This document shows positions 46,837-58,216 of a DNA stretch of 64,000 bases, one piece after another; the stretch's first letter is position 1; each line of letters begins with the position of its first letter. The DNA lies in the NCBI GenBank assembly GCA_010094045.1, contig ML986590.1:132382-196381 (forward strand). The letters are read 5' to 3'. This DNA is from Lojkania enalia (Eukaryota; Ascomycota; Dothideomycetes; Pleosporales). Made by a program: the position numbers and the translations under genes. The notes below the pieces were generated by a model. That model made no database searches. It was not told where the DNA came from and was given only the letters and a program-made list of their open reading frames with translations.

Positions 46837-47530
46837 TTAAATTTGTAGTCTCTCAATCTTGTCGCGGAGGCTTCTGATCTGACCCATGAGATCGGATGCC
46901 TCGTTCTGTACATGCATTAGCAAGTTCCTAAGAGAAAATACAGTTGATGCATCATACCGTGGTAATCGAGGCGGCTATAACCGGCCGAGAAACACCACAC
47001 GCGCGGCCAAGCGCCATCTTGCTTGGAACGTAAACGTAGGGCACATTTTTGTCCTCACAGAGGAGGGGTAAATGGAGCAAGATAGCGAGACTATGGAGTA
47101 TTAGCACCTACCTGAGATAAAAATCGCCGGAATGTAGCTACTCACGGTGAGGTGTCGGCTGCCAATATGACAACCTCGGCGATTCCACGATTCAAAGTCT
47201 TGGTGGCTTCATTGGCTCCCTTTTTCAGTTGTCTATAGTGCGAGGCCTGCTGGGTGAGATCTAGAATTTCTTGGCTTAGGGCTGCATAACCAGAGTTAGA
47301 ACCCACTCGGAGCATTACTGTAAAGGATTTGGCACACCTTGGTCAGCCTGAGGCCATGCCTGGGGATACAGTTAGCAATTATCCTCACCAAAGGGGGATC
47401 AGGTACTGAATCAGGCCTGTTCTTATACAAGCTAAGTTTCGGTAAAATACCAAAAGTCTACTTCCTGTATAAAAACAGAGCCTGCTGATTGTACCCCGGC
47501 CTGACTCACAGCGCTAGTATCTTGAGACAT
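46837..47530 (-). CDS. SNU13: Snu13 / 15.5K U4 snRNP and box C/D snoRNP protein
   Basis: Small RNA-binding protein of the L7Ae family that binds kink-turns in U4 snRNA and box C/D snoRNAs, serving splicing and rRNA modification in the nucleus. Five short exons: 47530-47495, 47359-47338, 47281-47146, 47090-46958 and 46905-46837, giving 131 aa, normal for Snu13. The core is unmistakable: [80 protein letters not shown] and [19 protein letters not shown]. All junctions are GT..AG and in phase. Because each exon is short, the gene is easily missed by ORF scanning. The first exon ([12 protein letters not shown]) is inferred from phase and family N-terminal length; AWPQADQ in exon 2 matches the usual AWP..AD start. 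Divergent partner of VMA3. Confidence 0.93.
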
Positions 47531-47991
47531 TAGGAATTGCTTTGCGGAAGCGGGAGCTAGCTGGTTGAAGGCGATCAAGGGGTGCGATTCGCAGGCGTTC
47601 TCGGGGTTTACTGCTGATGATATAGTTCGAGTAGGGATTTCTAGAGCTTGAAGACGGTCTGGGTTCACTGCTCCGGCTCGTCCGTGAGGATTCACTGCTG
47701 TTGCTCGCCCAAGCCGAGGATTAGGTGTTGGTTGTAAAGCATCGAACACTTGCCTAGTGAACGCCAATTTTTTCGGGCTCGGAACAAATATTTACCGATG
47801 CAGCTTGGCGATCTTGGCGCATCTAAGGTCATCCTGGCAAGAGCGAAGCGAAGACTGCTTCGCCAGCCGTCGTCACCACTCTCTTCCACCACACCCACCC
47901 TCGACGAACCGCATCTACGCCTTTTAGCCATCTCATCGCCCCGATCTCGATCAATCCAGAAGTTTATATAACCACGTAGACAACCGCTACA
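47531..47991. promoter_or_regulatory. Shared promoter region of SNU13 and VMA3
   Basis: 461 bp between the two start codons of divergent housekeeping genes. An open minus-strand frame across it (47931-47692, and an overlapping one without ATG) is probably SNU13 leader, not a gene. Within 120 bp of VMA3 the sequence is C/T-rich. Confidence 0.6.
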
Positions 47992-48921
47992 ATGGACGAC
48001 TACTGGTGAGTGCGTCCAGAACTCCCGATCGGGGTGTAGGCAGCTCCGGCTTGCAGCTTCGCGGCGATAAGCTCAAGCTTGTAGAGCCCTCAACAGCCCG
48101 TGATTCCAATTCCATGTCTCTTCATTAAGTGAATCTGTGCTAACGTTATCTACGATACAGCCCCGTATATGCTGTAAGTTTCAACGGTCGTCTCACTCGC
48201 CTCCTTTCCCCGATTAGCGCTGCGGAGTTCATCCCAGATCGCCTTGATGAACACGTCTATTGCAACCACAAGTGCCGTGCTTGTTGGTGTAAAAGAATCG
48301 ACGCTAATAAATACGACAGCCCTTCTTCGGAGCCATGGGCTGCACATCAGCCATCGTCTTCACGTGTTTCGGCGCCGCCTATGGAACCGCCAAGGCAGGT
48401 GTTGGTGTCTCCGCCATGGGTGTCCTCCGTCCGGATTTGATCGTTAAAAGTACGTTACCGCGACTCGCCAGCTGTTGGGCATCCGCATCGATATGCGAGC
48501 TCCAGCGGACGTAAGTGCGACAGCAAGCTAACGAATGCATCTAGACATCATCCCCGTCGTCATGGCTGGTATCATTGGTATCTATGGCCTCGTCGTCTCC
48601 GTCCTGATCTCCAACGACCTACAACAAAAGTCATCGCTGTTCACCAACTTCATCCAGTTGGGCGCCGGACTTTCCGTCGGTCTTGCCGGTATGGCTGCTG
48701 GATTCGCTATCGGAATTGTCGGCGATGCCGGTGTGCGAGGAACTGCTCAGCAGCCCAGACTCTTCGTCGGCATGATTTTGATTCTCATTTTCGCTGAAGT
48801 CTTAGGTATATTTCCACTTTGCTTTTTCTGAAGATAACCGCTAACCAATACCCTAGGTCTATACGGTCTCATTGTTGCCCTACTCATGAATTCGAAGGGC
48901 AGCGCCGCCTCCCCCTGCTAA
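47992..48921 (+). CDS. VMA3: V-type H+-ATPase proteolipid subunit c
   Basis: Subunit c of the vacuolar proton pump rotor, four transmembrane helices. Five exons: 47992-48005, 48161-48173, 48320-48449, 48545-48805 and 48857-48921, giving 160 aa as in yeast Vma3. The first two exons are only 14 and 13 nt (MDDYC, PVYA) and are assigned because they restore the universal [13 protein letters not shown] start with perfect phase and splice sites. Helix sequences are textbook: [54 protein letters not shown] and [20 protein letters not shown]. The proton-carrying glutamate falls at residue 137, the same number as in yeast. The Vma3 form is preferred over Vma11 because of the short N-terminus and total length. 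Divergent from SNU13. Confidence 0.95.
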
Positions 48922-50386
48922 GCCTTCTATCGATGCCATATTGCAGCCCAGACAACCGCTTCTGCAATTCGAACACCAGCATTGGCGTTGGTTATATTGA
49001 ACGGCGCACCTGTCCTACATGACCAATGATCCTGACTCTTACATTGAACTCGCATGGCGCTCACGGATTGAATCTGGTGCGACATGTTGTATGTCTTATC
49101 CGTGTATTTTCTTTACGGTGGGCCGGGATAGCGGACACTAAGGTGGTGGATGATTGGTTGGCGCCCGCTAGTGATGGTTGGGACAGTAGATAATGGAAAT
49201 CAGATGGTAAAATGCGATTTTCAATTCCATTTGGCGACATGTACTCTAGGGTTTTGCGAATTTATTTTATCATTTGCTATAAACGTGAAGTCGTACTATT
49301 AGAGCTTTCGGGGAATTCACGTTAAACTGTTCGTTTTTGTTATTTGATTTTGCCCGGCTTGATATTCAACGCTCGTATTAGTAGTTTAATCGCGTTATAT
49401 TTTCCGAACTGTCTTTTTGACAGCTTGGTGTTTGGAGTCCGCTTAATTAGATGCTGCACTACGACGAATCTTTGATGGGGCAGTAAACGGAGATCCAAAG
49501 GGGTTCTATATTTGTTTTCTACTTGTCACTCCTGGGGATTTAATCCGTGCATCTTTAGGAAGCATGATATATAGGCTATACATTTAATGACGTCCAATTT
49601 TAATTTTTTGGGGGAAAGAGGTGAGTAATGCGGAGATCACTGACGCCTTAATAACAAGTGGTCTATCTGCGAAAGGAACGGTCTGTCCAACATAGGAGAT
49701 CTATAATAGGTCGAAACAATGCATCCTCCCCTTCTATAAGTTCAACCATATCATGAGTGACAAGTCTCTAAGCACAGGTAATGCACAGGACAATGTCTAC
49801 TAGATCCAACAAAAAAAAACATTTTCCTGCATTTCTGTAACAACATCGCATGTATTTATATGTTTACTCCCGATGACAAAACTAAAACAACGTTAATTGC
49901 CCTCTCACACAACCTCGTCAACGAACTCCGACGCCTGTTCCACACCTTAAACTGTGCAATATACTAGAAACACTTGATTTACTTTTAATAAACTATAGTA
50001 TTCTTTATTATACAAGAATATTGCTTCGTACGCCCTTGGCGACGTCCATCAGCAAAGCCACTTAGTCCCCTACCACTAACTCAAAGTCCTCCCCCAGCAC
50101 AAATAGCCAAGGACTCGGCCGTTGTTGCTAGAAAAGTTGCCAATTCCACGCATCGTTCTACAAAATGCTGCCCTTCCGTACCCTCTTCAGCGCCCATGCC
50201 AACCATGGAGGTGAGAACTAAATCAAATTCCACCGTCGTCGACACCGATTAGTTTGGAACCCCTTCGAGATATCAGACCGCTACCAAGTCCAAGCTGATG
50301 GCCACTCATGCTCAATCCCTCATGGATTCGGGTGCTATCGACAACGATACAACAGCAATGCTGTCCAACCCCTGGCATGCAAAAGG
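48922..50386. other. AT-rich intergenic stretch
   Basis: About 1.4 kb without a clear gene. From 50165 a possible small coding segment begins (MLPFRTLFSAHANHGG, then a plausible intron ending GATTAG) and runs up to the solo LTR at 50387; see that entry. Confidence 0.5.
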
Positions 50387-50590
50387 TGTTATGGGGATTT
50401 TTGGCTAGTCTGCCGAGCTGTATCAGATATCGACGTACGATATCACGGTCGATATCACGCTGGATATCACGCTGGATATCAGTTGATATACCCCTTTTTC
50501 ATGTACATAAATATGGCCCGCTGGCCATCTTTAATCAAGCAGTTCAGCTCCTCATATCCCTCCCTGAGACAAGATTCGCCTCTCATCACA
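50387..50590 (+). mobile_element. Solo LTR (family C) with 5-bp target duplication
   Basis: A 204-bp unit starting TGTTATGGGGATTTTTGG and ending CTCATCACA, with the direct repeat AAAGG directly on each side (50382-50386 and 50591-50595). TG..CA ends and a 5-bp duplication identify an LTR-retrotransposon insertion reduced to one LTR. Inside are tandem GATATCACGCTG units (two exact, with related GATATC blocks before and after, 50423-50485) and a TATA-like ACATAAATATGG, as expected of an LTR promoter. No internal genes adjoin it. Confidence 0.88.
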
Positions 50591-51755
50591 AAAGGGATAT
50601 TATAAATGCAATGGGATGAGTAAGTACTTGGACCTGACGATACGGCATGACATTGAAATCCTGGATCTAGGTAAGGCGCTGAAGAACAAGGAGAAATAGG
50701 ATGTAGCCCTGAAGAAATGGATAGAGGACTGACTACTAAGCCGGCAAGATCGATGAGGACAGTAATTTAAGCGATTTCAAATTTGAGACTTTGTGTGTCC
50801 GCCCAGGGCAAAGCTCAGAAGGAAGTGTGTGCACAAACATCGAAGAAGAAAGTTGCCGCGAAGAACACACCCCTCAACATTATTGTAGAGGAGTGAAGCC
50901 TTCAGGTTGTACCATCACCACCCAAGTCACCTTCACATCGAGTCCCAATGTCATCCAAAGCCCTATCTCCTGTACCCAAACTTCCAGCTCCGTCAGTGGC
51001 CGAAGAAGCCATGCCAGAGAACGAGGACTTCAAATATAATGCGCTCCTAGTACTTTGCTACGAACGTGGATTGATATCCGGTGGGAATGTACAGAGAATA
51101 CGAGACCCGTTTATAGTAGTCGAATTGCTGTGAGGGATGGAATAAAGAGGATAGATATGATTAAGAAGTAGTAGAATCAGAAGAAGCATGATGGAGAGAA
51201 TGTTTCGACTAGTAAGGAGAGAAATTTTAGCGATGAAGAGACAGAGAGTGAGATTGTTGGGCAGAGGAGAGAGAAAGAGGAGGAAGGCGATTGGATGAGG
51301 GGGCAATGATTGGGGACTGGAGATGAATGGGATCAGGTGCTAATTGTGCGCCTACTTGTACGTGCTTCAACAATCTTCTTTGTAAGATGTTAGGACAGAT
51401 GAGACAAACTACGTTGACTGCTATCTGCTAAGGGCTAGGGAGTTGTATACCGTCTAATCTCCTATTCCACCATATCGAGGCTAGCCCTCGATTGGTATTC
51501 TAGTAAACAGAACATTACACTTTTCTATGTCACCAGATGGTATTGCCAAAAACTCATTAGCCGATCTTCGGCCTGACTTTTTCGATTGAAATAGGCGTTG
51601 AGGGATTAATTTTCCTATTAAGCACGAATTGCAGGGATGGATGATTCGACATCGCGTTTGGTATTGAGAAGATGCTATTCAGGAAATTAATTCTTAAAAG
51701 GGTATTGTCTAAACACAGCGCTATGCAAACTCGAAAGACTTTTTAGCAAAACTCC
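50591..51755. other. Intergenic with decayed coding-like DNA
   Basis: After the solo LTR there are broken coding-like pieces (LDLTIRHDIEILDLG, then LKKWIED, with stops between) and a Ser/Thr-rich frame at 50791-51039. None makes a convincing gene; together they may be a pseudogene interrupted by the LTR. Includes the family-B LTR-like copy at 51388. Confidence 0.4.
51388..51519 (+). repeat. Diverged LTR-like repeat, family B, copy 3
   Basis: Begins TGTTAGGACAGATGAG and continues CTACGTTGACTGCTATCTGC, then TTGTATACCGTCTAATCTCC, the same block order as at 4573 and 7229. The start is the clearest of the three copies (TGTTAGGACAG); the end (ACA near 51519) is a guess and no target duplication is seen. 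Confidence 0.45.
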
Positions 51756-53520
51756 CTACCGGATAGATGGAGTCCTGTACAAATCCTCTCTTCTTACATG
51801 TTCCACCCTCGGATTACTGCCTCTTTGATTCAACCCAAGCTCCATTTCCGCCTTCTCATCTGCCGTTAATCCGCTTTCAGCTTTCCCAATCCGTACACCA
51901 AGGAACATGATTATTAGTGCAGCGCCAGAGATTCCCGTAGCAAACCAAAACGCTACCTTATAACTTTGCTTCTGACCCGTGTCTGCTGTTTCACTCACTG
52001 CTAAGTCTGCTAGGCCAAGGAATAGGGATATGCCAAGGAAGAGAATGCTGTTGATCAGAGCTCCTGCAAGGCCCTGGCGTGGTTTCGGCATGCTGGTGGT
52101 AATGAAAATATTTGTAACATTGTAAGTGACATCGATGCCGGCCGTAGCGCAAATCATGGCGGTAAAAATGTATGCCCAATAATTGGGATTCTCAGGAATT
52201 ATGGCAAAAAGTAGAACAGGTACGATGTAGCAGGTCCCACTGATAAGAAGAAGACTAGTGCAACATCAGTATGAGAAAGAGAAAGCTTAATAGTGTAACT
52301 TACATGGTTCCGGGGAGAAGATGAAGAATCAACCCCCCAACTGTGGCAAGGATAAGACCACCAACACACATAGGCGTGAAATAAGCGGTAGTTAGAAGCG
52401 GACTGGCGCCAAGAACCAACTCAATACTGTGGTCGTCAGTTTCAGCCTCGTAAAAACCCTAGAAAAACTCACTAGAAACTCGCATAGAAGAGGTATATGC
52501 CGAAAACTCCGTATTGAAAGAACAATGCAAGAACCAAAGCTGGCATGCCTTTGACATGGAAAACATCACCTGGAAGCAGTGGTTGTTCGGCTACCCATCC
52601 TTCGATGTAGACTGCGGCTGCAATGAAGATCCAGCCTAGAATGAAAGTAATTGGTATATAAGGAGTGGCCCAACCGTTGGGTGCGTGGGATCCATCGGTT
52701 ATGGCATAAACAATAAGAATTAGACCAGGGACTATGGTCAAAGTACCGAGCCAATCCATTTTTACAGACTTGCCCTTTCCCTTCTTCTCTGCCCGATCAG
52801 ATGGGATTGACAAGTAAGAAACCACTGTCACAGCTACTAACATAAAAGTGCCGATGAAAAAGTACCACCTCCAGGTTAGGAGCTGAGCGCATAGCCCAGC
52901 GAAGAAGATACCCGCGAAGAACCCCACCGGTGCAAAGGCTCCATAGAGACTAAAGACTAGATTCTTCCTAGGACCAGGCCGGTACTAATCAATTATTAGT
53001 AGCTATCCGTAGAACAAGGAGCTGGTATACTGACAATACTTCCAAGTAACATAATTCCCGAAGGAAGAAATGCAGCAGGGCCGAATCCTTGTAAAGCCCG
53101 AGCGAATATGAGCATGATATAATTTTGGCTGAAGCCTGCGATGATGGACCAAACGACAAACCATACAAGACCAATTAAAAAGACGGGGTATCCACCGTAC
53201 ATATCTGCCAGACGCCCAGCTGGTAGCAGGAAGGCCCCAGTAACCAGTGAGAACACGCTAGCTGGCCATGTCTCTGCTTTCGAGGGAATATGAAGTGCCG
53301 AGGAGAGCGCTGGCAGCAATACATTAAACCCAGAGACAAAGTATTCGGAAACGAACATTGATCCGAGGAGTGCGAAGCAAAACCCAAATTCCACCCATAT
53401 TGACTCAAAAACCCCTGGGCGTTCCCTTCCTAGCCGCTCGAGTTCCGATGTAGTATATTTGGTCCCCGGAGCTTCTTCAATGTCTGATATCTGAGGTTCT
53501 CCAGTATCTGTTTGCGCCAT
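51756..53520 (-). CDS. Major facilitator superfamily transporter, DHA2-like (14-helix drug/H+ antiporter type)
   Basis: Plasma-membrane proton-driven exporter. Four exons: 53520-53035, 52984-52473, 52426-52304 and 52254-51756, giving 539 aa. About 14 hydrophobic spans are visible. Family motifs include the loop 2-3 sequence GRLADMYGGYPVFLIG (motif A, GxLaDrxGrkxxl form), ARALQGFGPAAFLPSGIML (motif B region) and YRPGPRKNLVFSLYGAFAPV, as in fungal self-resistance pumps. The N-terminal 40 residues and the C-terminal tail are hydrophilic. All introns keep phase, so it is intact. It lies divergent to a Zn2Cys6 factor 809 bp away, an arrangement often seen when the factor controls the pump. Substrates could be toxic compounds or secondary metabolites; none can be named. 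Confidence 0.92.
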
Positions 53521-54329
53521 TGTGGAAATTGAAGGAATGGAAGATACTCGAGATTAGTTGCTGAGATAGTAAATGTTACTTCTCACAACAAAAAGCGAAC
53601 AGTTGACAAGCGATGACGAAATGCTCGATGGTACGGCCAAGGGGGTCGCAGCGTGCAATAGCTTAAATAAGGCTCAGATGCTTTTTCGAACATTAACTTG
53701 AACATAGCTGAAGTCATTTTTACTAGCATGTTGCTGATAAATATGAGCTAGTAGTTCGCACACTCTGAGCTCCGAAGCGTAAACGTAAGGTCTTCATAGG
53801 GACCCACATATGCCGAGAATGCTGCTTGGCTTCCTGTTCAGGCTAGCGCCTAATCGCAAACTCTGATAAACCTTGGGATATCTGCACGAATTACAGCGGG
53901 GTAGATGGCACTAAAACGCAAATTGGAGAAAGACAAGTGCTCCTCCACACTGTCTAGAATGCTTCACAATACTTGATAGAATCATTAACAAGGGCGCTGG
54001 GGCTCCAAAAGAGCGAGAGCCAAGTGCACTAACGCCCAATTACGGCAATGCCATGAGTATGAATGTGAAAGATATTATCGGAGTGGTAACCGAGGGAGTC
54101 AAAAGATCTAGGCTTGCGTAAGTGGTTAGCATGGCAAGCCGTATCTCGCCTCCAATCACCCTAGAGTCGCTGCCGGAATGAGATCAAATATCTAGTGCTT
54201 GCAATCAGATAGTCATGACAACCACAGCCCCCGGCTATCCCATAGCCCCGCAGCATCACCATAGAATTTATAAGAACATTGTAGCCTCTTTCAGTCAAAC
54301 GTCAACAACGCACGCATACAGCTTACATA
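53521..54329. promoter_or_regulatory. Shared promoter region of MFS transporter and Zn2Cys6 factor
   Basis: 809 bp between divergent starts. As a Zn2Cys6 target region it might hold CGG triplet pairs, but I did not identify a pair I would defend. Confidence 0.5.
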
Positions 54330-56017
54330 ATGAGTGCCCACTTCATACTGCCCACCAAACCCTGCCACAATTGCAGAAAACGCCGTTGGAAGTGCGATCG
54401 CTCGCTCCCAGTTTGCCAGAAATGTCTTCATTCGGGCTCCGAATGTCTAGGGTACGGGAAGCTATTGGTATGGAACCAAGGGGTCGCGCGACGAGGCAAA
54501 ATGATGGGAAAATCATTTGAAGATGTGGAAAAGACTAAAAAGGAAAACCAAGGTCATTTGGTGCATCAAGCATCCAAAGAGTCTCCGAAAAATTCTCTTG
54601 GAGTCGAAATCCCTAGAACAGAATCGGATTTTTCGTCTAGCCAAGATCTAGTAAAGGGTGAACGCGCAGATATGAGGATCCAATGGCCGTTGATCGACCC
54701 TTTAGTCAAAGATATGGGCCGGCAGTCCCGCTATTATCTATACCACTTTGCAACACAGCTCTGTGCTGATATGGTTGTCGTCGACGGACCTGGGCAGAAT
54801 CCAATACGAGACTTAGTTCCTGCAACATCTGGAAATCCTTTACTACTTCAGGTGATGTTAGCGAATGCGGCACTCCATGTCTACAATATCTCCAGTGAGC
54901 CAGCAAAGCCGTCAATTTATCAGCCGGATCGAAAGCTCTGCCTTGTGGCGTACTATGGATCCGTGAGTCGGTTTGGCGGACCGTTCACTACTTCATATCG
55001 AGATGCTCTCGTTGCTAAGCAGCAGGCGCTCTCGCATCTATCGCAATCAGTCGCCTTTGTTAATCCGTCCAACATCGATTTCATCTTGGCTGCAATTCTA
55101 TTGTTCATCAATTTCGATCTAGTCGAGTCCGGAAAAGACAAATGGAAGGTACATATGGATGGCGCAACGAAATTAATCAGCCTCCTCGGAACTCCACCAT
55201 ACGAACAAAATCCCATGAGCCAATTGCGCAAATGCCTATTAGCTGATTTTCTAGTGTAAGTCAATGATATTTGCTGTCTTCACTCCGCTGACTTCTTAGT
55301 TTCTTCATTCTTGGCTCCACGCTGAATTTTTATGCTGGCCCGAAGAAGCTGCTCCCTGATACTATTGACGTCGAACCCATCCTCCAGTACGCCGAGACGA
55401 ATAACTATCTCTCATGCCCTGGCCCACTTCTCAGAGTCATGCTCGAATCCTTTGACTTGCCGGATCTTCGAGAAACAAAAAGCATCCCCACTAAAGTCCA
55501 GGATCAGGTTCAAAAACTGCTAGAATCTGCTTTGGCTTTTGATCCTGTTAAGTGGGCTACGCGCGATTTCCGGCCTGCATCGCCGTTTGAAGACCTCGAG
55601 AAACGCGCCTTGATTGCCTCGGCACATAAAGCGGCAGTCTGCATTTATGTTGCGAGGGTCCTTCCAGCCGGTAACCCACTTCTCAACCCAATACATGGCA
55701 CCGCTCTAGTTAGCCTTACAGGACTTGCGGATGAGGTTGTCTATAATATTTCATGTATTAAGCCCGGGGATACTGTCTTCAAATGTATCTGCTGGCCACT
55801 GTTCTTAGCGGGCGCTGAATCCGAAGATCTCGCACAACGAGCATATATCTTGCAGCTACTCGATGCACAATGGAATGAAATGTATTGGGGCTATATATGC
55901 ACAGTTCAGAATGTCTTGGAGGCCATATGGAGCTATAGAGAGCTGTACGAAGAGCTAGATGACTATTGTTGGGTAGATGATGTCAAGAAAATGGGCACAG
56001 AGCTGTTGATTGCATAA
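54330..56017 (+). CDS. Zn2Cys6 fungal transcription factor
   Basis: Nuclear binuclear-zinc-cluster regulator. Two exons, 54330-55255 and 55300-56017, give 547 aa. The DNA-binding cluster is complete at residues 12-39: C-x2-C-x6-C-x6-C-x2-C-x6-C (CHNCRKRRWKCDRSLPVCQK, then CLHSGSEC), followed by GYGKLLVW as in the group with a Fungal_trans_2-type middle domain. The rest is helical with RDALVAKQQALSHL, ILAAILLFINFDLVESGKDK and WPLFLAGAESEDLAQRAYIL, typical of that domain. The start is the only ATG ahead of the cluster. It is divergent from the MFS pump and is a good candidate to regulate it. No other cluster genes adjoin, so the target may be only the transporter. Confidence 0.92.
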
Positions 56018-58216
56018 GATCATGTTTGGTCTCTTTGTAGAGTTATCTTACCTGGGACAAGCCGTTAGGATTTTATTTCTTTCAAGTTCCTTGTAATATC
56101 CCCTCTTCTATATCCTAAATACAGACGCATGAACTTAGCATTTATTATTGCGTGGCGAAATAAAGATAAGGAACATATATAAGACACTATCATGCTCTAC
56201 TATTCACTAGGTTCTGGCAGTCGGAGGTTCTGGGCTTCGAGTCAACTCCTTCTGAAACATCTGTAAGACCTTCAACCTTGGACTCTCCGACTTCATTTGG
56301 GCTAATGGAGAGCAAGCTAAGGCTTTTTTAGAACAACACAAATTAGTATAGTATAGTAAATCTAGGGGTTTTCTAGAATGAAATTATCTAATTAATAGCC
56401 ATTTTCCTCAAGACTTTTCTTTTTCGATATATTTGTCTTTAATTGACTTGATTTGTATGCGGAAGCGGAGCTATTCTACGACTGACGTAATTTATCCGAG
56501 TTTTACCATAACGAGCAATACAAAAGTTTTAGAGTTTGATGGATCCAATGTTCATCCATACAATATTGTTCGTCACTAGAGAGCCCCTTATGTCGCGTAT
56601 CAGGCAGCATCAATTGCTGAGGTAAATATTGATGTATTGAAGGAGGGTAAGTGGCCTGCCTGGCCAGAGGCTGGCAGTGGCGAGACTATATAGGCTAGAA
56701 AACAGTCCAACTATTATAGGATAGTAGAAACACGTGACACATTAAGCTCTGTAATCTAGGCGTTTCGCTCTACCACGTCGGCACGGTACTCATGTTGCAC
56801 TGATTACGAGATTCCGCTCTTGCTAGATTTGGAACACTAACACAGCTATGCCGTGAATGAGAGCCTGACGTCGAACTTTGGTATTGTGGTGTTCAATCAG
56901 ATAATCAAGGAAAGAACTTCTCTTGTCTGTAGTAATATGACGCAGCACGCTAGCTGAAGATCACTTCGTAGCGGCGGGTTTGCACGATTATTCCCTTACC
57001 AGGTTATATTTGTTTTATACTCGGGACAATTCAGTGCCTTTATGAAGTGAAAATGAAGCAAGAGTCGCCGATCCTTTCTTTAATATGGAGGTATCAGAGT
57101 TGATTCTCATAATCTTTCTAATCTACAACTCACCTCAAAGAGGTTTCTGTTGGAGTCATACCATTTCATCGACTGACGGTTCATGAGTGAAAGTAATCAT
57201 GCATTAAAGATTTCCCTAATGCATTGGATCCAAACTTGTCGCACTTCTAAAACTCCTGGCCAATCAAGGTGTTTCCAGTCTCACATGAAATAAACACCTA
57301 CAGCAGCACCAATGTCGCACAGCAGGACGACAACTCATCACTATGCATATTAGGTTTTCGTCATATAGTCTACTATCGGAAAGGCTATGCAGGTGGCACG
57401 AAGTCGACCATGTTAGCGGTGTGAATTGCAGAGATATTCGGCAAGGTGGCTGGTGCTCTCGGATTTCCCCGGCTTTACGAGGCCTCAGCCTCCACCTCCA
57501 CAAAGTTTGGATCCACTCCCAACTCACCTCGCCTGTCGTTTAGTACCTTCCAGGGTGGATTTGACCGACTTCAGGCCATATGCAACCTATTTCCATTCAT
57601 GTATTGGTGGCTGGCACTCCTTTGGCGTTTCCAGCTCCATCTCCCAGGCTTTAATCCACGGAGTGCGCTAACTTTAGAACTATGAAAAACTACATAAAAT
57701 GCCTCATAGTCCTCTCATTCGCTTCTTACGGGCGCTCGAGCAAACAGGTTTTGCTCCAAGGAGCCGAGACCACCTTCCTATCCGACCAGGGGCAACGCCT
57801 TGCACGCCTGATACTACATCGTCAGGGATTGGGCGCAGTGGAGCAGACCCCACTAAAACTAGCCGACATGTGAGACTACTTCTCCTTCGACACGCCTCAT
57901 GCCTAACAGAACGTATCGAATTATCTTTTGTGTTTCTCTCAGCCATATAATGAATGGACCGGGCTACCAGGACAGAGCCGATCGCCTGCCATGGAGCCTG
58001 ATCCGGGATGCCTCACATGAGGGCGTCCTGAACAGCACGAGGAGATCCTCCAATGTATAAAGCTCAGGAGCAGCCTAGCATTCTGTGGCGTGGTTTTTCC
58101 TGTTTCCTATACTTCCGTTGTGGCTTCCTTTTCTCCCTGCGTCTTCTTTCTAGTTTATATACTAAGACAGTCTATTATTGAGTATTACTAAGTCCTCTAC
58201 GCATTAATATTCAGTC
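56018..58216. other. AT-rich intergenic stretch with one solo LTR
   Basis: About 2.2 kb without a supported gene. It contains the family-A solo LTR at 56591-56739. Overlapping frames on both strands around 57264-57950 have no recognisable domain. A TATA-like stretch lies near 58155 upstream of the GH76 gene. Confidence 0.55.
56591..56739 (+). mobile_element. Solo LTR (family A, copy 2)
   Basis: 149 bp, beginning TGTCGCGTATCAGGCAGCAT and ending CACGTGACA, so the ends form TGTC/GACA. About 90% identical by eye to the copy at 5438-5586 over its full length and without gaps. The flanking 5-mers are CCTTA and CATTA, a target duplication with one mismatch. No internal element remains. Confidence 0.83.

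Noticed and set aside
47692..47931. Minus-strand frame starting MAKRRRCGSS in the SNU13-VMA3 gap
   Set aside because: It could splice into the frame that holds the SNU13 start, but the result would add a long non-conserved extension to Snu13; better explained as leader sequence.
50791..51306. Small frames on both strands between two LTR-like repeats
   Set aside because: Ser/Thr-rich or Leu-rich low complexity with stops in neighbouring frames; could be pseudogene debris but no family can be named.
57264..57950. Several overlapping frames on both strands
   Set aside because: None has a domain, signal peptide or splice structure, and they shadow one another.
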